Shown one piece after another: positions 8,516 to 17,526 of a stretch of 64,000 nt of DNA. The notes beneath the pieces are model-generated. The model was not told the DNA's origin, searched no databases, and saw only the letters and a list, made by a program, of their open reading frames with translations. Source of the stretch: Gemmatimonas sp. (GTDB lineage Bacteria > Gemmatimonadota > Gemmatimonadetes > Gemmatimonadales > Gemmatimonadaceae); contig NZ_JAPZSK010000006.1 in the NCBI RefSeq assembly GCF_027531815.1, positions 558,001-622,000 of the forward strand, read 5' to 3'. Positions within the stretch are counted from its first letter, which is position 1, and each line of letters opens with the position of its first letter. The position numbers and the translations under genes are program-made.

Positions 8516-9391
8516 TCAGAGCTTCTTCAGCGCCGCAGCGCTGGCGGTGATGGACGCAATGGGATCGGCCGGGTTGTCGTGCTCGATGAACCAGTGCTGC
8601 AGTCCCTGCTTGCGCCCCGTGGCGAGGATGGTCTTGAAGTCGATGGTGCCCGCGCCCACTTCCGTCATCGTGCGCTCGGGGGCGGGACCCGCGTCCTTCA
8701 CGTGCACGGCCACGATACGATTGGGCCAGCGCTTCACGAGGGCCAGCGGGTCCTGCGCCGCCTTCACGGTCCAGTACAGATCGAGCTCGAGCTTCACCGC
8801 GTTGGCATCGGTTTGGGTGGTGATGATCTCGTAGCCGGTCGTGCCGTCGACCGGCGCAAACTCGAAGTCGTGGTTGTGATACGCGAACTGCAGCCCCGCC
8901 GCCTTGGCCTTCTGGGCGCCGGTATTGAGTCGCTCGGCGAGCCGCTGCCAGTTGGCCTTGTTGCCGCGGTACTCGTCCCCCACGTACGGTACCACCACCA
9001 GCTTGTGCCCCATGCCGTGGGCGCGCTCGAAGATGGGGCCCCAGTCGTTGTCGGTCTTGGGGAGCGCTTCGTGGCTGGAAGGCGCAGTGAGGTTGTGCTT
9101 CTTGAGCAGCGCGTTCCACCACACCACATCCTTGCCGAACGGATTGAAGAACTCGAGCTCCGTAATGCCGGCCTTTGCAATGGCGGCAATCGTGCCTTCG
9201 ATGTCTTTGGCCAGCGCTGCCCGCACGGTGTACAGCTGCAGCCCCATCCGCTCGATACGGGGCAGTACGGTGGCATCGGTCGCCGCCGCGGACGCGGCCT
9301 GCGCGAGATGCGGCAGCAGCGTGCTGCCGGCGACACCAGCCGTGAGAAGCCGCAGGACTTCGCGGCGCGACAGCGGAGCAGGGTGCGTCAT
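8516..9391 (-). CDS. Tat-exported sugar phosphate isomerase/epimerase-like TIM-barrel protein
   Basis: A 291-residue protein with a Tat-type leader (SRREVLRLLTAG, Arg9-Arg10, ending near LAQAASA) followed by an AP-endonuclease-2/xylose-isomerase-like barrel. Metal-ligand motifs are visible: YHNHDFEF, KLELDLYW, AVHVKDAG and HWFIEHDN. Such exported barrels are common beside GMC and Gfo/Idh dehydrogenases and are thought to act on keto-sugars or polyols. The ATG starts one base after the stop of the GNAT gene, with a GAGAG ribosome site inside that gene, so the two are coupled. Confidence 0.83.
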   Translation of the reverse strand: MTHPAPLSRREVLRLLTAGVAGSTLLPHLAQAASAAATDATVLPRIERMGLQLYTVRAALAKDIEGTIAAIAKAGITELEFFNPFGKDVVWWNALLKKHNLTAPSSHEALPKTDNDWGPIFERAHGMGHKLVVVPYVGDEYRGNKANWQRLAERLNTGAQKAKAAGLQFAYHNHDFEFAPVDGTTGYEIITTQTDANAVKLELDLYWTVKAAQDPLALVKRWPNRIVAVHVKDAGPAPERTMTEVGAGTIDFKTILATGRKQGLQHWFIEHDNPADPIASITASAAALKKL

Positions 9392-9392
9392 G

Positions 9393-9884
9393 TCAGCTCT
9401 CTCCAGAGGCAAGATGCGTCAGGGCCTCGCCCGTGACACGGTAAACGGTCCATGCATCCTGGGCGCGTGCGCCCAGCTTCTCGTAAAACCGAATGGCATC
9501 CACGTTCCAGTCCAGCACCGACCACTCGAGTCGTCCGCAACCGCGCTGCACGGCCACGTGCGCCAGATGAACGAGCAGCGCCGTGCCAATGCCGTGCCCC
9601 CGGAGCGCGGGACGCACGAAAAGATCTTCCAGATAGATCCCCGGCTTCGCCAGAAACGTGGAGAAGTTGTGGAAGAACAGCGCGAACCCGGCCACCTGCC
9701 CTTCCCACTCCGCCAGCACCACCTCGGCGTACGGTCGCTCGCCGAACAGCGATGCCTGCAGCAGGGCGTCGGTCGCCTGGCACGCATGCCGCAGCTGCTC
9801 ATACTCGGCGAGCCCCTCGATCAGCTCACGGATGACGGGGACATCGGCCGGCGTGGCCGGGCGCAGGAGGGGGGACGACGGCAC
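9393..9884 (-). CDS. GNAT-family N-acetyltransferase
   Basis: About 163 residues with the complete GNAT fold. The acetyl-CoA-binding loop is RGHGIGTALL near residue 100, preceded by the beta4 strand YLEDLFVRPALRG. The HFNFSTFL-like segment (here FHNFSTFLAKPGIYLEDLF) and the DWNVDAIRFYEKLGA tail resemble diamine (spermidine/thialysine) acetyltransferases. The frame stays open upstream into the HDOD gene, but that part is not protein-like; the start is placed at GTG 9884, the first good candidate, without a clear ribosome site. Confidence 0.8.
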   Translation of the reverse strand: MPSSPLLRPATPADVPVIRELIEGLAEYEQLRHACQATDALLQASLFGERPYAEVVLAEWEGQVAGFALFFHNFSTFLAKPGIYLEDLFVRPALRGHGIGTALLVHLAHVAVQRGCGRLEWSVLDWNVDAIRFYEKLGARAQDAWTVYRVTGEALTHLASGES

Positions 9885-10026
9885 GGGGCGGGAGAGGGGG
9901 AGTGACCGGAGAGGCAACTCCGACAATGTACTGCGCGTCCGCCGCCACGGGTGGCGACGTCTGCCGACTTCCCCGCGCCCGGAGCCGCACTCGGCGCACG
10001 AGTTGGCGGCCGACGCGCACTGCGAC

Positions 10027-11628
10027 TCAGGCCCCGTTCGCCGCCGTTGGCCCGCCGGTCGAGGCGCGGTGCCGCGCAAACGCCGCAACCAACTGATCCC
10101 GCAGGTGTTGCATGAGCCGCCGAGACGTGTCAGTGGCCTCAATCGACTCGTGGATGCTATCGAAGTACAGGCAGCCAAGGAGCCGGTCCTCGAGTACAAG
10201 CGGCAGCAGGACGAACTGACTGGGATTGAACTCGCGTACCAGCCGATCGCGGCCATAGAGCTTGCCGTCCGCCCCCGTGAGCTGCACGAACAGGTCGGTA
10301 CGCGACTGCAGGGCCGCGCCGACAGGACCGAAGGTGGCGGAGGGCCGCGCCACAAAGCTGCGCACGAGTTCCGTACTGCCTTGCCCGAAGCCGACACGCC
10401 CCCGCACGAACTTGAAGTCCTCGGAGCTGATCGCCAGCACGCCGCGCTCGAACCCGGCCTCATGCGCGGCCCGCAGGGTGGCCTGCGTCACAAGCCCCAC
10501 GTCGTTGGGCGCCGCGGTATCCTGCCGGCGCTCCACGAGAGCAAGGACCGCCGCACGCAACCTGGCCTCGGTCACGGTGTCGTCTTCTCTGGACATCAGT
10601 TCTTCGCCCAGTCGCGCGAGGCCTTCTGCCTCTAGGTCGGAGTCGCCGGCGCCCGTAGTGTGCTGCTCGCGCCGAACCCTCGCCACATCCTGCAGATCGC
10701 GTCGCCCGCGAACCCAGGTGTCCACGTCCACGCGCATGGCGCGCAGCGTGGGTCCTGCCTCCTGCATCACCGCCTCCTGCAGGTCGGCAATCTCCTGAAC
10801 GGACAACGAAAGCCGATGCGCCCAGTCGGCACGCAAGGCGGCCAGAGCCTCATCACTGCCGGATGATACCGCGCCGAACTGCGCCCGCGTCACCTCGGCA
10901 CTGCATTGCGTGATCATGTGCAGCGTGGGGTCGCCGTCCGCGACGCCGCGGTAGGGGCGCATGGTACGCGCGACATCAGGGGGCATACCCCAACGCCGCG
11001 CCAGCGCCACCCCCACCTCCTCGAAGGTGAAGGCGAACACGGCCGCCTCATCCCCCTCACGGGGCGTCTGCTCCGACCGCGAGCGTTCAAGCCACACGAG
11101 GTACTGCTGGGGCCGGTAGCAGGCCACGAGCACCTCTCCCAAGCGCCGGAACAAGCCGCAGAGGTAGGCCAACTCAGGTTTGGCCCAGCCCGCAGCAAGT
11201 GAGAGTTGCAGTCCATGGTTGGCGGTGAGCAAAGACTCCACCAGCAGATCGTTGACCGCGGGCGAATCCTGTTCGATCTGTCGGAAGACGCTCGACGCTG
11301 ATGACAGATAGTGGACCCGATCGTACCCGAGCAGCATGATCGCCTGTTTCACGGAGGTGATCTGCTGCCGGCTGGAGGGATCGCCCCCCGGGCTACCGGT
11401 CAGCGCATTGGCGATCTTGAGAACCTTGGCGGTGAGTGTCACATCCTGCACGATGGCTTTCTCGAGCAGGGCCACCCGCGCGTCGAGGTTGCTGGCCATC
11501 TGGCCAATGGCGCGCACATTCTGCACGAACATGGGCAGGTTCGAGGCAGCGCCAACGGCGCGCACGAATGCCTCAGCCTCGGGCGAGAGGCTGTCGTGCG
11601 GCATCGTGTCGCCGTCTGACCCGGTCAT
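10027..11628 (-). CDS. HDOD-domain signalling protein with C-terminal GAF-like domain
   Basis: About 533 residues. The N-terminal half (roughly 10-230) is an HDOD domain, a degenerate HD phosphohydrolase fold found in bacterial signalling proteins, with the hallmark pattern AIVQDVTLTAKVLKIANAL ... ITSVKQAIMLLGYDRV ... AYLCGLFRRLGEVL. The HD metal ligands are not conserved, as usual for HDOD. The C-terminal third (about 340-520) looks like a GAF sensor domain. It is the last gene of a three-gene minus-strand operon. ATG 11628 is five bases after the upstream stop, with AGGA very close to it; ATG 11604 is an alternative start. Confidence 0.8.
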   Translation of the reverse strand: MTGSDGDTMPHDSLSPEAEAFVRAVGAASNLPMFVQNVRAIGQMASNLDARVALLEKAIVQDVTLTAKVLKIANALTGSPGGDPSSRQQITSVKQAIMLLGYDRVHYLSSASSVFRQIEQDSPAVNDLLVESLLTANHGLQLSLAAGWAKPELAYLCGLFRRLGEVLVACYRPQQYLVWLERSRSEQTPREGDEAAVFAFTFEEVGVALARRWGMPPDVARTMRPYRGVADGDPTLHMITQCSAEVTRAQFGAVSSGSDEALAALRADWAHRLSLSVQEIADLQEAVMQEAGPTLRAMRVDVDTWVRGRRDLQDVARVRREQHTTGAGDSDLEAEGLARLGEELMSREDDTVTEARLRAAVLALVERRQDTAAPNDVGLVTQATLRAAHEAGFERGVLAISSEDFKFVRGRVGFGQGSTELVRSFVARPSATFGPVGAALQSRTDLFVQLTGADGKLYGRDRLVREFNPSQFVLLPLVLEDRLLGCLYFDSIHESIEATDTSRRLMQHLRDQLVAAFARHRASTGGPTAANGA

Positions 11629-11633
11629 TCCTG

Positions 11634-11936
11634 TTATACCGTGGTGTCGCCGGGTGCCGATGAACAATCGACGAGGAGCTGCTGCAGCAGTGAGACCCCC
11701 TGTTGGCGCAGGAACGTTCCCACCGGCGAGTTCTGCGCGAAGAACGCGCTGATCGATGCGGGACTCACGCTGGTCCAACGCTGCGGCTCACGGCTCAGGT
11801 AGCGCGCAAACACGAACCCGTCGTCGACGCGCAACTCCAGCGCCCCGTCCTGCGGGCTGGTCACCCGCAGGACGGCGCCACGCTCCTCGAGGGTAGCCGT
11901 TGGCGGCGGCACCGGCACATTGACGGATTCACTCAT
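11634..11936 (-). CDS. Unknown 100-residue protein between two HDOD genes
   Basis: A soluble 100-residue protein with no signal peptide and no recognised motif. It has a beta-rich N-terminal half (AVLRVTSPQDGALELRVDDG) and an amphipathic helical C-terminus (SISAFFAQNSPVGTFLRQQG). It lies 21 bases after one HDOD gene and 5 bases before the other, so the three are almost certainly one transcript. The position suggests a partner or regulator of the HDOD proteins (inference). Confidence 0.65.
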   Translation of the reverse strand: MSESVNVPVPPPTATLEERGAVLRVTSPQDGALELRVDDGFVFARYLSREPQRWTSVSPASISAFFAQNSPVGTFLRQQGVSLLQQLLVDCSSAPGDTTV

Positions 11937-11957
11937 ACCGCGTTACTCGCCCTGGGT

Positions 11958-13484
11958 TTACGGAAGTCGACGGCGGGAAATGGCCTCCACCACGAGGTCC
12001 ACCACTGCCTGCGCGAACCGAATGGTTGCGCGGTCGGGTACGGAGTCTGATTGGACGCGCGCAAGCAATATACTGCCAATCACCTTGCCGAACACCACCA
12101 GGGGAAAGACACCGAACTGCGAAACGCCGAGGTCCTGCGCCCACCGTCGTTCCATCGGAGTCAGGGCCCGGTCGGCGGGCAGGTAGAGGGGCTGCCGATG
12201 GTGGGTGAGGGCCACCAGCGGCTCGTGGCGCGCGCCGGCGGGGTAGACAAGGCGCGGCAGCAGCGCCTCGACGCCTGGTCCCAGGCCGGAGCGCGCCTCA
12301 AGGCGCGAGAAGTCGGACGAGAAGAAGCTCACCACACCCCAGTCGAAGGGGCCGCTGCGAACAAGGATTTCAAGCGCCTGCACGACGACGGTACCAATGG
12401 TCGCCCCCGACTGGGCGGCAACCGATTGCTGCAAGTCACGCAGGAGCCGATTACGTGACGAGAGATCGGGGGGCAGGAGGCGGAGCGGCCCGTCGGCCTC
12501 CGGTAGCATCACCGCGCTGCCGAACACACCCTGCGCGACCTCCCGGAGCGCACGCAGATATCCTGCGCGCTCCGTGTCGCCCAGGGTCACGTCGTCATGG
12601 AAGACGGCGTGCGTTTCGGTCAAAGCCTCCGCCACGACCCTGGCCACTTGCGGGCGCGTGATGCCCAGCGTGGGCCGGTGCTGTTCCAGCAAGGCGTCGA
12701 GCCCGGCGCCGGCACTGACCCCCTCGGCGGGGCGATACAGCAGTTGCGTGAGGGCGCCGCTGAAGTCGGCAATGATCGCGGGACGCGACCGCACCTCCCC
12801 GGTGATCACGCGCATCGACTGGCCAATCACGGCGGGCAGGGCCCATTCCACGGCCACGGCGCTCCCGAGATGGGCGTAGCTGCACCCAAGCACCATCCGC
12901 AGGGCCTCGGCTTCACTGCGGCCGTCATCGCGCACAAGCGCCAGGATACGTTGGTACTCGTCGAGGAAGTAGCAGGCGGCGAGTACCTCACCAAGATTCC
13001 GGAACATGCCGCACAACTGGGCCAGTTCGGGATCCTCAAAGCCGAGCTGCCTCGCGATGGCACGCGCATGATGCGCGCTCAGCAAGGAGTCTTCCATGAG
13101 CCGGCGTAGCTCAGGGGAGCGACGGCGGAAATGCGCGAACAGCACCATGCTGCCGGCCATCTGACGGACGGCCTGAACCCCCAGGATCATGATGGCCTGG
13201 GTGGCGCTCTCCGTAGGAATTCCGCCCCGTCGGTGCTGGGCGGTGTTGGCCGCCCGCAGGACATTCATCGCCAGGCCGTACTCCCGCAGCACAACCTCCG
13301 TCAGCTGCTGGAGCGACCATTCGGCGTGGTCGACCGTCCCCAATACCTCGGCCACCTTCCGGGACAACAAGGGGAAGTCCCCCCCGGCCATGATGCGCGC
13401 CAGACGCGTACGAACGGCGAGGTCGCTCGAGGCATCCGGAAAGGTTCCGGGGGCGAGGGGAGCGGCGCTGGCGAGAGAAGACAT
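11958..13484 (-). CDS. HDOD-domain signalling protein with C-terminal GAF-like domain (paralogue)
   Basis: About 508 residues with the same architecture as the protein at 10027-11628. The HDOD part includes LSRKVAEVLGTVDHAEWSLQ, TQAIMILGVQAVRQMAGSM and LAQLCGMFRNLGEVLAACYF; a GAF-like C-terminus contains LVRSGPFDWGVVSFFSSDF. The two copies align over their whole length, indicating an old duplication. The frame is open to 13643, but ATG 13484 gives the sensible start; no Shine-Dalgarno sequence precedes it, and TACTCC lies six bases upstream. First gene of the operon. Confidence 0.8.
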   Translation of the reverse strand: MSSLASAAPLAPGTFPDASSDLAVRTRLARIMAGGDFPLLSRKVAEVLGTVDHAEWSLQQLTEVVLREYGLAMNVLRAANTAQHRRGGIPTESATQAIMILGVQAVRQMAGSMVLFAHFRRRSPELRRLMEDSLLSAHHARAIARQLGFEDPELAQLCGMFRNLGEVLAACYFLDEYQRILALVRDDGRSEAEALRMVLGCSYAHLGSAVAVEWALPAVIGQSMRVITGEVRSRPAIIADFSGALTQLLYRPAEGVSAGAGLDALLEQHRPTLGITRPQVARVVAEALTETHAVFHDDVTLGDTERAGYLRALREVAQGVFGSAVMLPEADGPLRLLPPDLSSRNRLLRDLQQSVAAQSGATIGTVVVQALEILVRSGPFDWGVVSFFSSDFSRLEARSGLGPGVEALLPRLVYPAGARHEPLVALTHHRQPLYLPADRALTPMERRWAQDLGVSQFGVFPLVVFGKVIGSILLARVQSDSVPDRATIRFAQAVVDLVVEAISRRRLP

Positions 13485-13682
13485 ACAGGAGGAGTATCGG
13501 CGGGTGGGGGTGGGGAGTTGAACGCGCGTACAGGGAGCCCGCGCCAATCGGGTCCCCCACTGCATGCCACACACGCGGCGCCGGCGCTGGTACGTGAGAC
13601 CTAACGTGACGGTGGCCGGCAGTCCCCGAGGTTGTACCTCCACGACCCCGAAGACGAGCGGCTCTTTGTTCCTCCGGCCAAA

Positions 13683-14840
13683 TCAGGCACGCGGATTGTC
13701 CGGGTAGTGAAGGGTGGCGCGCGCCAGTCGCTGCACGCCTTCGCGCAGCTGTTCGCTGTCGTAGTGCGCGAAGCTGAGTCGCAGCGCGTCATCGAACCGG
13801 TCACCATGCACGAAGCGCGGACCCGCATGGAACGCGACCCCTGCTTCACGCGCGAACGGCAGCAGCACATTCGCCGATATCCCCGGCTGCGTCACCCAGA
13901 CGAAGTAGCCGCCGCGTGGCGCCACGAATCGCGCGAATGGCAACTGCTCACGCAGCGCCCCACAAAGCGCGCGACTACGCTCGGCAAATACCGTTTTCAG
14001 CTCGTCCAGCACGCCGTCGGCGAGGCCGAGGGTGATGAGGGTGTGCATCACCCCCGACGTGAAGGGATTGAGCCCCCCGCCGCTCTGGACCAGCCCCGAC
14101 CGCATGATGCGCTCGAGCAGCTCCGGCGCCCCGTGTACCCACCCCAACCGCAGTCCGGGCGCGCAGATCTTGGAGAAAGAGCCAAGCGAGAGCACCCGGG
14201 CACCGCTTGCATAGGTGGCCAGCGACGGCGGCGGAGGCGCGCCGAAGTCGAGGAGTTGATACACCTCGTCGGCAATGACGAGGACATCGTGGGCGGCACA
14301 GATAGCCAGCAGCTGTTCCCGTCGCGCTGCCGACAGGGTGACCCCGGTCGGATTTTGAAACGACGGGATCGTGTAGAGGAGGGCCGGCCGATACCGCGCG
14401 ACGGCCTCGTGTAGCGCGTCGGTCTGCATCCCGTCATCGTCGATGGGGACGCCCACGACACGCAGCCCGTGATCCCGGAAGATGTCGAGCGCGAGAAAGT
14501 AGGTTGGCTCCTCCACGAGAATCGTGTCCCCCGGTCTGGTGAACAGGGCGCAGCAGAGATCGAGCGCCTGCGAGTTGCCGGCGGTCGTCATGAGCTGGGA
14601 GGCGTGGACCGGCACGGCGTAGCGGCGCGTGAGGAAGCCCGCCAGCGCGTCCAGAAAGGGCGCCTCTCCCCGATCGTCGCCGTACTGCAACCAGCTGGCC
14701 GGGTGCTGCGCCAGAAACCGCTCGCCCGCCGTTCGCAGCGCCGCTGTGGGCAGCAACCCCAGCGACGGTTGCCCCTTGCCGAGGTCGATGGTGGTGGGAA
14801 TCACGCGTCTCGCGAGGGGGATCGTGGCGTTCCTGAGCAC
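13683..14840 (-). CDS. PLP-dependent aminotransferase, class I/II (MocR/2-aminoadipate transaminase-like)
   Basis: A 385-residue fold-type I aminotransferase. Visible motifs: YGDDRGEAPFLDALAGFL (substrate entrance), SFQNPTGVTLS (PLP ring contact), VIADEVYQLLDF (Asp-Tyr) and LGSFSKICAPGLRLGW with the Schiff-base lysine. The pattern is that of the standalone aminotransferase domain related to MocR regulators and 2-aminoadipate/aromatic transaminases; no DNA-binding domain is attached. It starts at GTG 14840 without a clear ribosome site; a perfect TTGACA lies at 14867-14872 (minus strand), but no convincing -10 follows it. Confidence 0.86.
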   Translation of the reverse strand: MLRNATIPLARRVIPTTIDLGKGQPSLGLLPTAALRTAGERFLAQHPASWLQYGDDRGEAPFLDALAGFLTRRYAVPVHASQLMTTAGNSQALDLCCALFTRPGDTILVEEPTYFLALDIFRDHGLRVVGVPIDDDGMQTDALHEAVARYRPALLYTIPSFQNPTGVTLSAARREQLLAICAAHDVLVIADEVYQLLDFGAPPPPSLATYASGARVLSLGSFSKICAPGLRLGWVHGAPELLERIMRSGLVQSGGGLNPFTSGVMHTLITLGLADGVLDELKTVFAERSRALCGALREQLPFARFVAPRGGYFVWVTQPGISANVLLPFAREAGVAFHAGPRFVHGDRFDDALRLSFAHYDSEQLREGVQRLARATLHYPDNPRA

Positions 14841-14967
14841 ACGAGCTTCGTGTTCCGCCGGGGTCGTGTCAATGGGCTACGTCGGCCCTCGCGCCGGGCG
14901 TGCCGAACTGCGACGGCGGATGCTCCGCCACGCGGCGGATTCCCGCCACTGCCGCCTCGCGGGCAAT

Positions 14968-16131
14968 CTACGCTGTCGATGGCGAGGGGCGAAGCGGCAT
15001 ATCGGGACTCCATGCGTCGCCACGCAACAGCTGCGCGGGGCGATGGTCTCCATCGATCGCCGCCGCCGCCGCGGCGCGTGCCGCCAGCGCACCGATCACG
15101 TTGCCAGTGCCCGAGTAGCCGCCCAGCGCCCACACGTGGTCGCGGACCTGCGCGATGACCGGCAGCCCGGTCGTGGTGTAGCCCGCGCTGGCCGCCCACC
15201 GATGGGTGATGGGGGCCTGCACCTTGAGCGTCTCGCGCAGAAAGCGCTCGAGGTGCTGCTGCACGATCGCCGACGGGGCCCAGTCGTGCGTCCACTCGCC
15301 GTCGCCGCCCTTGTCGCGAAAGCCGCCGATCGCAATGCGCCCATCGGGCAGCTGCTGCCAGTACTCGAACCCGTCACGGTAGTACATGGGGCACGGTACC
15401 GTGATCTCGGCGGTGGGGGCCGTGGCCAGCATCTGCAGCCGCGCCGTCCGCACGCGGTCCCCCAGTTCCGGCAATAGCTGCTCGAGGCGCCCGTCCACCG
15501 CCACGAACACCCGCCCCGCATGCACGGTACCGTGCGGCGTGATCACCGCCGTGCCGTGAATGCCGGTCACCGGCGTGCGCGCGAACAGGGTGGCGCCCTC
15601 GTCACGGGCCGCTCGCGCCAGCAACCGACAGCGGGTCAGCGGATCGAACGCCCCATCGGTGGGAAGCAGGAGCCCCGTCCCATCCGCACCCTCGTACCAT
15701 TCGCAGGGCCAGCCATCGGCACGCAGCGCGTCGAACTGCACGCGGCAGTCTTCAACCTCCGCCGCCGTGGCGGCGATGCGCTTGGACCCGACGAAGCGCA
15801 CCGTGCCTGGCGCCTCTTCGGCCAGACGTGCCATCTCGGCGAGCGTAGCGCCGTAAATGGCGCGTGCGCGGTCGTGGCCGTGCCGAGTGATGGCGTCGTG
15901 GTAGAAGTCGTATGTGCCCGCCAGCAGAAATCCGCCATTGCGGCCGGCGGCGCCCCCCCCCACGTCGGTGGCGTCGAGGCCAATGACTCGCTCGTCGCGG
16001 CGCAGCAGTTCACTGATGAGCGTCAGCCCCGAACCGCCCAGGCCGATGACACAGGCGTCGGCGCTCACATGGCCCTGCAGGGATGGCAACGGCGCCCACG
16101 CGCCGTCATCCCACACGGGCACGTTGGCCAT
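14968..16131 (-). CDS. FAD-dependent amine/amino-acid oxidase-like oxidoreductase (DAO family)
   Basis: About 387 residues of the DAO family that includes sarcosine, glycine and gamma-glutamylputrescine oxidases. The FAD loop ACVIGLGGSGLTLISELLRR is near residues 26-45, followed by GGGAAGRNGGFLLAGT, typical of these oxidases. The C-terminal substrate domain has YYRDGFEYWQQLPDGRIAIGG, and the second FAD motif is WALGGYSGTGNVIGA. The start is ATG 16131, preceded by GGAAG; ATG 16161 is also in frame. Upstream S41 and downstream aminotransferase genes run the same way, suggesting amino-acid or amine catabolism. Confidence 0.83.
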   Translation of the reverse strand: MANVPVWDDGAWAPLPSLQGHVSADACVIGLGGSGLTLISELLRRDERVIGLDATDVGGGAAGRNGGFLLAGTYDFYHDAITRHGHDRARAIYGATLAEMARLAEEAPGTVRFVGSKRIAATAAEVEDCRVQFDALRADGWPCEWYEGADGTGLLLPTDGAFDPLTRCRLLARAARDEGATLFARTPVTGIHGTAVITPHGTVHAGRVFVAVDGRLEQLLPELGDRVRTARLQMLATAPTAEITVPCPMYYRDGFEYWQQLPDGRIAIGGFRDKGGDGEWTHDWAPSAIVQQHLERFLRETLKVQAPITHRWAASAGYTTTGLPVIAQVRDHVWALGGYSGTGNVIGALAARAAAAAAIDGDHRPAQLLRGDAWSPDMPLRPSPSTA

Positions 16132-16186
16132 CGCCGCTTCCGGACGCGCCTCGTGAATCATGGGCGACAGCGCAATTCTGCGCGGA

Positions 16187-17374
16187 TCACCGTGGCGGCG
16201 CGAACACGTCGCGCGGCGGGATGCGATCGCGCGCGTCCGCTGGCCGGTCGGTGATCCCCTCCAGCTGCCGCAATGTCGCCGGTTCGCTGAGCGCCGGGGC
16301 AATGCGGTAGACGCCCGTGCGCTCGCCGAGGAGTCCCACGGCCGCGTCAATGAGCGGGTCGCGCGCGCTGTCGTAGTGCGAGGGATTCCACGCGATCGCG
16401 AGGTGCGGTGCCACACCGCGCCACTCGATGGGCTGCCGGTCGGGGCCGTACTCGAGCCACCGCGGCACGGTATGCTGCCAGCCGTTCCCCAACGAGTAGG
16501 TGGCCGGGTTCCCCGAGGCACCGCCGGTGGTGTCGCCGATGACCGTGACCTGCGGCAGCGTGCGCATGGCGGCCACGAAACTTTCGGTGGCGCTGAATCC
16601 GCCGCGGCCACTGATCACCACGACCGGCCGCGTGAATTGCCATACGCCCTTGGGCGCGATGGTGCGCGCGAGCGGCATCTCCACGCCCGTGACGCGGGGG
16701 TCGGTGTTGATGCGCACGTACGACGCGGCGAACGCCTTGCGCGTGAAGCGGCCGGCAAAGGCGAGCGCCAGCGCGTCACTGCCGCCCGCGTTCGTGCGTA
16801 CGTCGATGATGAGTCCCTGGGCGTCACGCGCGCGCTGCAGCATGCTTTCGAGCAGGTCATCGTCGAGAGGCGCCTTCCAGGTGCCGATGTGGAAGTACGC
16901 GTAGCCTCCCACCATGCCATCCCCCACCGCCGGGGCGCGCACGAGGTAGTTGGCGTCGCGCAGCGCCTGCGTCCAGCGGCGCTGATCGAAGTTCACCACG
17001 CGTGACGGCTTGTAGGAGGGCACCACCTGCCCGCGCGGATCGACGAGCCAGATGTGCAGGTCGCGCAGCGGCGCGAGCATGGCCAGCAGCACCGCGACCA
17101 GTTCATCCTGCGAGCGCGCGCGTTCAGCACGCGGCCGAAAACGCGCCCGCTGCGCGCGCCAGTCGATCTGCTTGTACGCGAACGAGGGGTACACGGTCTC
17201 GAAGCGCGACCAGAGCGAATCGAACTGCGCAACGTACGGGGCGCCGTGCGGCGCGACGTGCGAGGCCGGACCAGGCAGGGGCGGTGCCGACGGGCGCACG
17301 CAGGAGGTTGCTACGGTCGTGGTCGCCAGCAGCGCGATCACGGTCGCAGCCAGGGAGTGCCCTGCGCGGTGCAT
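16187..17374 (-). CDS. S41-family (tail-specific/tricorn-like) serine peptidase, exported
   Basis: About 395 residues starting with a signal peptide (MHRAGHSLAATVIALLAT) ending in a possible lipobox at Cys25. The C-terminal S41 domain contains the GLIIDVRTNAGGSDALALAF strand, a serine-bearing loop RGGFSATESF with the likely nucleophile around residue 260, and IGDTTGGASGNP. No PDZ domain is evident. It is probably a periplasmic or lipid-anchored peptidase. The frame is open to 17470, but ATG 17374 is required for the leader peptide. Confidence 0.8.
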   Translation of the reverse strand: MHRAGHSLAATVIALLATTTVATSCVRPSAPPLPGPASHVAPHGAPYVAQFDSLWSRFETVYPSFAYKQIDWRAQRARFRPRAERARSQDELVAVLLAMLAPLRDLHIWLVDPRGQVVPSYKPSRVVNFDQRRWTQALRDANYLVRAPAVGDGMVGGYAYFHIGTWKAPLDDDLLESMLQRARDAQGLIIDVRTNAGGSDALALAFAGRFTRKAFAASYVRINTDPRVTGVEMPLARTIAPKGVWQFTRPVVVISGRGGFSATESFVAAMRTLPQVTVIGDTTGGASGNPATYSLGNGWQHTVPRWLEYGPDRQPIEWRGVAPHLAIAWNPSHYDSARDPLIDAAVGLLGERTGVYRIAPALSEPATLRQLEGITDRPADARDRIPPRDVFAPPR

Positions 17375-17451
17375 ACCATTAGCATGGCGCACGGACCGGC
17401 GAAGGTCCAGACCAACGGTCCGTCCCGTCCCGAAAAACCGGCGTCTCGCTG

Positions 17452-17501
17452 CCCGAAACCCGATGCCCATACCAGATGAGTTTCGGGTTCCGGGTTCGGG
17501 T
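17452..17501. repeat. Small inverted heptad hairpin (TTCGGGT family)
   Basis: On the plus strand TTCGGGT, TCCGGGT and TCGGGT follow one another at 17482-17501. The left arm CCCGAAACCCGA (17452-17463) is complementary to 17483-17494 with one mismatch. It sits in the 152-bp gap between two minus-strand genes, just before the S41 gene. It resembles the arrays at convergent junctions but is much smaller. Confidence 0.6.
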
Positions 17502-17526
17502 CTTGAGGGCAGTTGAGTGGTTCGGC

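Noticed and set aside
9885-10463. Long N-terminal extension of the GNAT acetyltransferase
   Set aside because: The frame is open but overlaps the 3' part of the HDOD gene and encodes a Ser/Arg/Cys-rich sequence unlike any GNAT protein.
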